A stretch of 64,000 nt of DNA, from NCBI RefSeq assembly GCF_040054535.1, contig NC_090780.1, forward strand, positions 15,797,001 to 15,861,000. Direction: 5' to 3'. Shown piece after piece: positions 61,455-64,000 of this stretch. Each line of letters starts with the position of its first letter. Positions within the stretch are counted from its first letter, which is position 1. Source of the stretch: Antennarius striatus (lineage: Eukaryota; Chordata; Actinopteri; Lophiiformes; Antennariidae). Below the pieces are notes generated by a model, which saw nothing but the letters and a program-made list of their open reading frames with translations, was not told where the DNA came from and searched no databases. The position numbers were made by a program, and so were the translations under genes.

Positions 61455-63258
61455 AGGACACTGTAGCCAAAAGAACTTCCCAACTTACAAAAAGTCAGCG
61501 CTGCCAGAAACCTTTACAAATCCTGCCATGCACTTCTTCTGACCAATCTGGAGGGATGAGCCCTTGTGTTGGCTTGAGGTTTTACACGACTGAAAACGTA
61601 TCAGTGGCTGGACCATGCCCTAAGAAACGGAGGGAAAGAACAGAGGGCATTTCACAGTCAGTCAGCTTCTAAAGCAAGCTTGATGCGACTGTTTTTACTG
61701 GACCATAATTATTATACCTCAGTACTTTTTGTTTATATAGACCCCTGTAGGGGGCAGTTTCTGTTTCAGACAGATGAGATTCTCGGCTGCTTGACTTCAA
61801 CATACACTATATTGCTAAAAGTATCCGCTCACCTGCCTTGACTCGCATATGAATGTATGTGACATCCCATTCCTAATCCACAGGGTTCAGTATGATGTGG
61901 GTCCCCTCTTTGCAGCTATAACAGTTTTAACCCTTCTGTGATGGCTGTCCACAAGGTTTAATTTTTTCAATTTTATTAAATTTTATTAACTGTTTAAATC
62001 CTCGAATGGAAATTAAGAATGGAAATTAAGAATCCACTCTACAAGCAGGTTAGTGGGTACATGCATATGTAGTGTGTACAGGCACGTAACACACACACGG
62101 ACCTGTAGGCATGCAGGTGCACCTCCAGTGAGCAACTTGTAAAGGGGATGGCGCCTCACTCAAGGGTGCCTCAGCAGTGCTTGGGAGGTGAGCTTACACC
62201 TCCCCCTGTCAGCTGACACTCCGACGTGACTGGGCTGGAGCGGGAATCAAACTGCTGATCTTGAAACATTGGACGACCCGCTGAGCCACTGCCGCCCCTA
62301 AGAGTGTGTTTATGGGAATTTTTGACCATTCTTCCAAAAGCACATTTGTCAGGTCACACGCTAATGTTGGACAAGAAGGCCTGACTCTCTCCACTTTAAT
62401 TCATCCCATGAGCGAATACGGTTGGAAATAAAGTGTAACAATCGGTCACCTGGTCGGTGCCCCTGAACATAAGCACTAAGCACAGGTCTGTAAGACATGT
62501 GTAACTACACAACAACACAATGACAGTGCTGTTCCAGTTTCAGAGTTTGCACCAGAGACAGTGCACGTTGTACAGTGTGTGCACCACATCATCTCATACA
62601 ACTGCATCGTAGCGTACCATCGTTGAAACATGATAGATTGTTTTCATGGACGCTGAGACAACAACACATTTGCTGCTCACTGTTTATAATGTTCAGATTT
62701 TAATCTTGTAAATTTTTTGTTGTTGGACTATGTTCTGGACTATTCTTTAGGCTGGATTTATCTTCACCAGAACCTCAGTTTTTCATTATTTGATTCACAG
62801 ACGACAGCAAACATACCGACCCTTTCAAACTGAGTATACTGTATTTGTACAACAGGAGTCCACCCTGATGCCTAAAATGTCCTTTAGCAACACCCAGCAT
62901 CCTGCGAGTTTGTTATCCTACAGTACCTGTAGTTTACCTCTAATTATAAACAGACATATCCCCAAAGAACTTTGCTCCTACGTTTATTTACTCAATGAAT
63001 TCACTCCCTGACTCTGTAGCTGTCTGTTCGACTGTATGTGTGGATGTTTGTTTGTGTGTGCACTGACCGAGAGCTTCTTTCTCTGGTCAACAGAGCAAGA
63101 CAGACCAGGGTTTTCTATGGTTTTTAGATTAACCTATATTACAGTACTGTGTATTGTATAGAAAAAAGTATGAAACTTGTATAAAAAGCCATTTGTCTTG
63201 AATTCAGGTACTATTTGTGACACAAAGGAATGAATAAATGACCTATGAATTATTGTGT
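61455..63258 (+). other. per3: per3 3' UTR with polyadenylation signal
   Basis: Runs from the TGA to a consensus AATAAA at 63233-63238, so cleavage is expected near 63250-63260. It contains a fish DNA-transposon repeat (61802 on, ATATTGCTAAAAGTATCCGC TCACC) with SINE copy E inserted in it. Frames within it are short. The end point is inferred from the signal alone. Confidence 0.65.
61965..62298 (-). mobile_element. tRNA-headed SINE, copy E, nested in a transposon repeat in the per3 3' UTR
   Basis: On the minus strand the head is GGGGCGGCAGTGGCTCAGCG GGTCGTCC with box-B-like GTTTGATTCCCGC. The body has GTCAGCTGACAGGGGG and the tail is at the left. The repeat it entered reads CCACAAGGTTTAA before it and AGAGTGTGTTTATGGGAATT after it, which would be continuous without the SINE. 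Confidence 0.82.
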
Positions 63259-63299
63259 ACGTTGGTGTGACTCTTAAACTCATTACACAATAAGTCACT

Positions 63300-63540
63300 A
63301 AGTTTCAAGTTTATTCTTATATAGCCCAGATTCACAAAGAATGTCTCAAAGGGCTTTACAATCTGCACATGAACGATATCCCTCTGACCTTTGTGTACTG
63401 CGAGCAGTATGACCCTCACATTGGATAAGGAACAACTCCCCCCAAAACCCTTTTAACGGGGAAAAAATGGATGGGAGAAACCTCAGGAAGACTGCAGAGG
63501 AGGGACCCCTCCTCCAGGAGTGGACAGACGAAGTTATTAA
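63300..63540 (+). repeat. fish interspersed repeat downstream of per3
   Basis: AAGTTTATTCTTATATAGCC CAGATTCACAAAGAATGTCT CAAAGGGCTTTACAA, then GGATGGGAGAAACCTCAGGA AGACTGCAGAGGAGGGACCC CTC. This is a common fish repeat pattern; family name uncertain. Confidence 0.65.
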
Positions 63541-64000
63541 GCTTGTAGTTAATAGCTACGCGACAGTTCTGTAATCCAGTACACAGTGGCTGTATGTGTC
63601 TTTATGTGGTATTTTGCATCTGATGATCTGTTCCAGTGACATCAATGTGATGAGAAGTTTATATTCTTACGGTAGATTTTTTTAAGTGTTTAAAGGCTCC
63701 ATATGCTTTTAAAATGTGGGCTGATGGGTTAAATAAAACCACGCCAAACAATATACTTTTTATTTACATTTATTTAAAAATGACAAATTTGTACCAGAAA
63801 CCATATATGTATTGACAGAAATATCATATACAGGTACTCAATGTATGGTAGAGATTTATATCCAAATCCCATATGAGGTAAATTATTGAATATAATGTGT
63901 TTATGCTGCTTTCTGTTGAGGGGGAAGTAGCGAATAGTGACATCATATATCTGTTTTTATTTATGTCTTGTTTGAGGCCTTGGATGTTATATTTAGTGGA
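63541..64000. other. downstream flank; nothing recognised
   Basis: AT-rich sequence without a gene, tandem repeat or recognisable transposon. Confidence 0.5.

Noticed and set aside
1..64000. CRISPR arrays, bacterial operons, riboswitches, rRNA or true tRNA genes
   Set aside because: None seen. tRNA-like text at 21.6, 22.4, 27.3, 48.4 and 62.3 kb is SINE heads without a complete tRNA fold.

Overview
The window is vertebrate nuclear DNA, almost certainly from a teleost fish. Genes have many exons with consensus GT-AG introns. The three recognisable proteins (Ccdc3, Vamp3, Per3) are vertebrate proteins. The repeats are of fish type: tRNA-headed SINEs, L2 and RTE LINE fragments, hAT, Tc1, Tigger-like and piggyBac DNA transposons, and CA or tetranucleotide microsatellites. 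I cannot name the species.

Layout, left to right. (1) 1-9.6 kb, minus strand: the first two coding exons of ccdc3 (exon 1 at 9213-9574, exon 2 at 2421-2595); its coiled-coil exon lies beyond the left edge. Intron 1 carries a dead RTE retrotransposon and a TTTAG array split by a Tigger-like MITE. (2) 9.6-16 kb: upstream DNA, a large compound tetranucleotide array, and a possible small secreted-protein gene (12.3-14.0 kb) that I do not recognise. (3) 16-25.6 kb, plus strand: an intact five-exon vamp3 gene (103 aa) whose start codon is split by intron 1. (4) 25.6-44.2 kb: repeats plus two further vamp3 copies, one inverted (31.6-36.4 kb) and one direct (36.6-44.2 kb). Both keep introns and both are broken, so they are duplicated pseudogenes rather than retrocopies. 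(5) 44.3-63.3 kb, plus strand: per3, with a non-coding first exon (inferred), 21 coding exons and an open frame of 1294 aa. It keeps both PAS domains, the SxxS serine ladder, a casein-kinase-binding motif and the CRY-binding C terminus. Intron 20 holds a piggyBac element that has lost its catalytic core. (6) The last 0.7 kb is downstream repeat and unremarkable DNA.

The genes do not form an operon. The vamp3-per3 pair matches the VAMP3-PER3 neighbourhood of human chromosome 1p36. Per3 is a clock repressor that binds CRY and CK1, and E-box-like motifs lie in its presumed promoter and second intron. Vamp3 is an R-SNARE of recycling endosomes. Ccdc3 is a secreted protein.

The most notable signal is the vamp3 triplication. 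Three paralogous copies let one see which transposons arrived before and after the duplication, and they show the intact copy with a lengthened isoleucine run in its membrane anchor. All calls were made by reading the sequence; no database was searched.
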